This document shows, piece by piece, positions 5,865 to 5,866 of a DNA stretch of 5,866 nucleotides. How positions within the stretch are numbered: position 1 is the stretch's first letter; every line of letters begins with the position of its first letter. A program made the position numbers and the translations under genes. The notes under the pieces were generated by a model. The model ran no database searches, was not told where the DNA came from, and saw nothing but the letters and a program-made list of their open reading frames with translations. Origin of the DNA: Pseudomonadota bacterium (GTDB taxonomy: Bacteria; Pseudomonadota; Gammaproteobacteria; Pseudomonadales; UBA5518); contig JAKJFB010000074.1 in the NCBI GenBank assembly GCA_022705125.1, forward strand, positions 1 to 5,866, written 5' to 3'.

Positions 5865-5866
5865 CC
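5826..5866. repeat. 41-nt near-perfect palindrome at the window end
   Basis: The 19-nt arms GGTCACGAAAACGGGTTGT (5826-5844) and ACAACCCGTTTCCGTGACC (5848-5866) pair with one mismatch around a CAG loop. The repeat ends exactly on the last base of the window. Its sequence differs from all three REP pairs. It could be a transposon-end hairpin, a terminator whose T-tract is cut off, an operator, or an assembly fold-back. Confidence 0.8.

Overview
The window is GC-rich DNA with gammaproteobacterial character. The evidence for this is an AsrA-type Lon paralogue, a HlyB-type secretion transporter, and GTAG-headed REP palindromes of the kind described in Stenotrophomonas, Xanthomonas and Pseudomonas. 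I cannot name a genus. Both edges fall in suspicious sequence: a cut IS110 transposase on the left and a long palindrome on the right. The window may therefore be a whole contig that ended at repeats.

Layout. Positions 1-334 (minus) hold the N-terminal third of an IS110-family transposase with the full DEDD tetrad. Next comes about 230 bp of non-coding, structured DNA at the element's 5' side, where IS110 elements encode their bridge RNA. A REP pair follows (568-642), then a convincing sigma-32 heat-shock promoter (671-698), then a complete Lon-family protease (726-3113, plus). Lon converges on a minus-strand FlhG/MinD-type ATPase (3223-4809). The gap between them holds a 27-bp inverted repeat made of two REPs and probably stops transcription from both sides. 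The ATPase carries a C-terminal extension of about 270 residues containing an ungapped 40-residue tandem repeat, which I do not recognise as a named family. A third REP pair (4843-4895) lies in the divergent gap before a type I secretion ABC transporter (4998 onward, plus). Homology of the transporter to HlyB stops abruptly near 5740, and the window closes on a 41-nt palindrome.

How the genes relate. Lon is a stand-alone heat-shock quality-control protease. The ATPase and transporter are divergently arranged, but nothing in the sequence proves they work together. The transporter's peptidase-like domain lacks both catalytic residues, so it should be an RTX/HlyB-type exporter rather than a bacteriocin-processing one. 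The points most worth following are the repeat-bearing FlhG-like ATPase, the IS110 bridge-RNA region lying against a REP target, and the broken transporter with its terminal hairpin.
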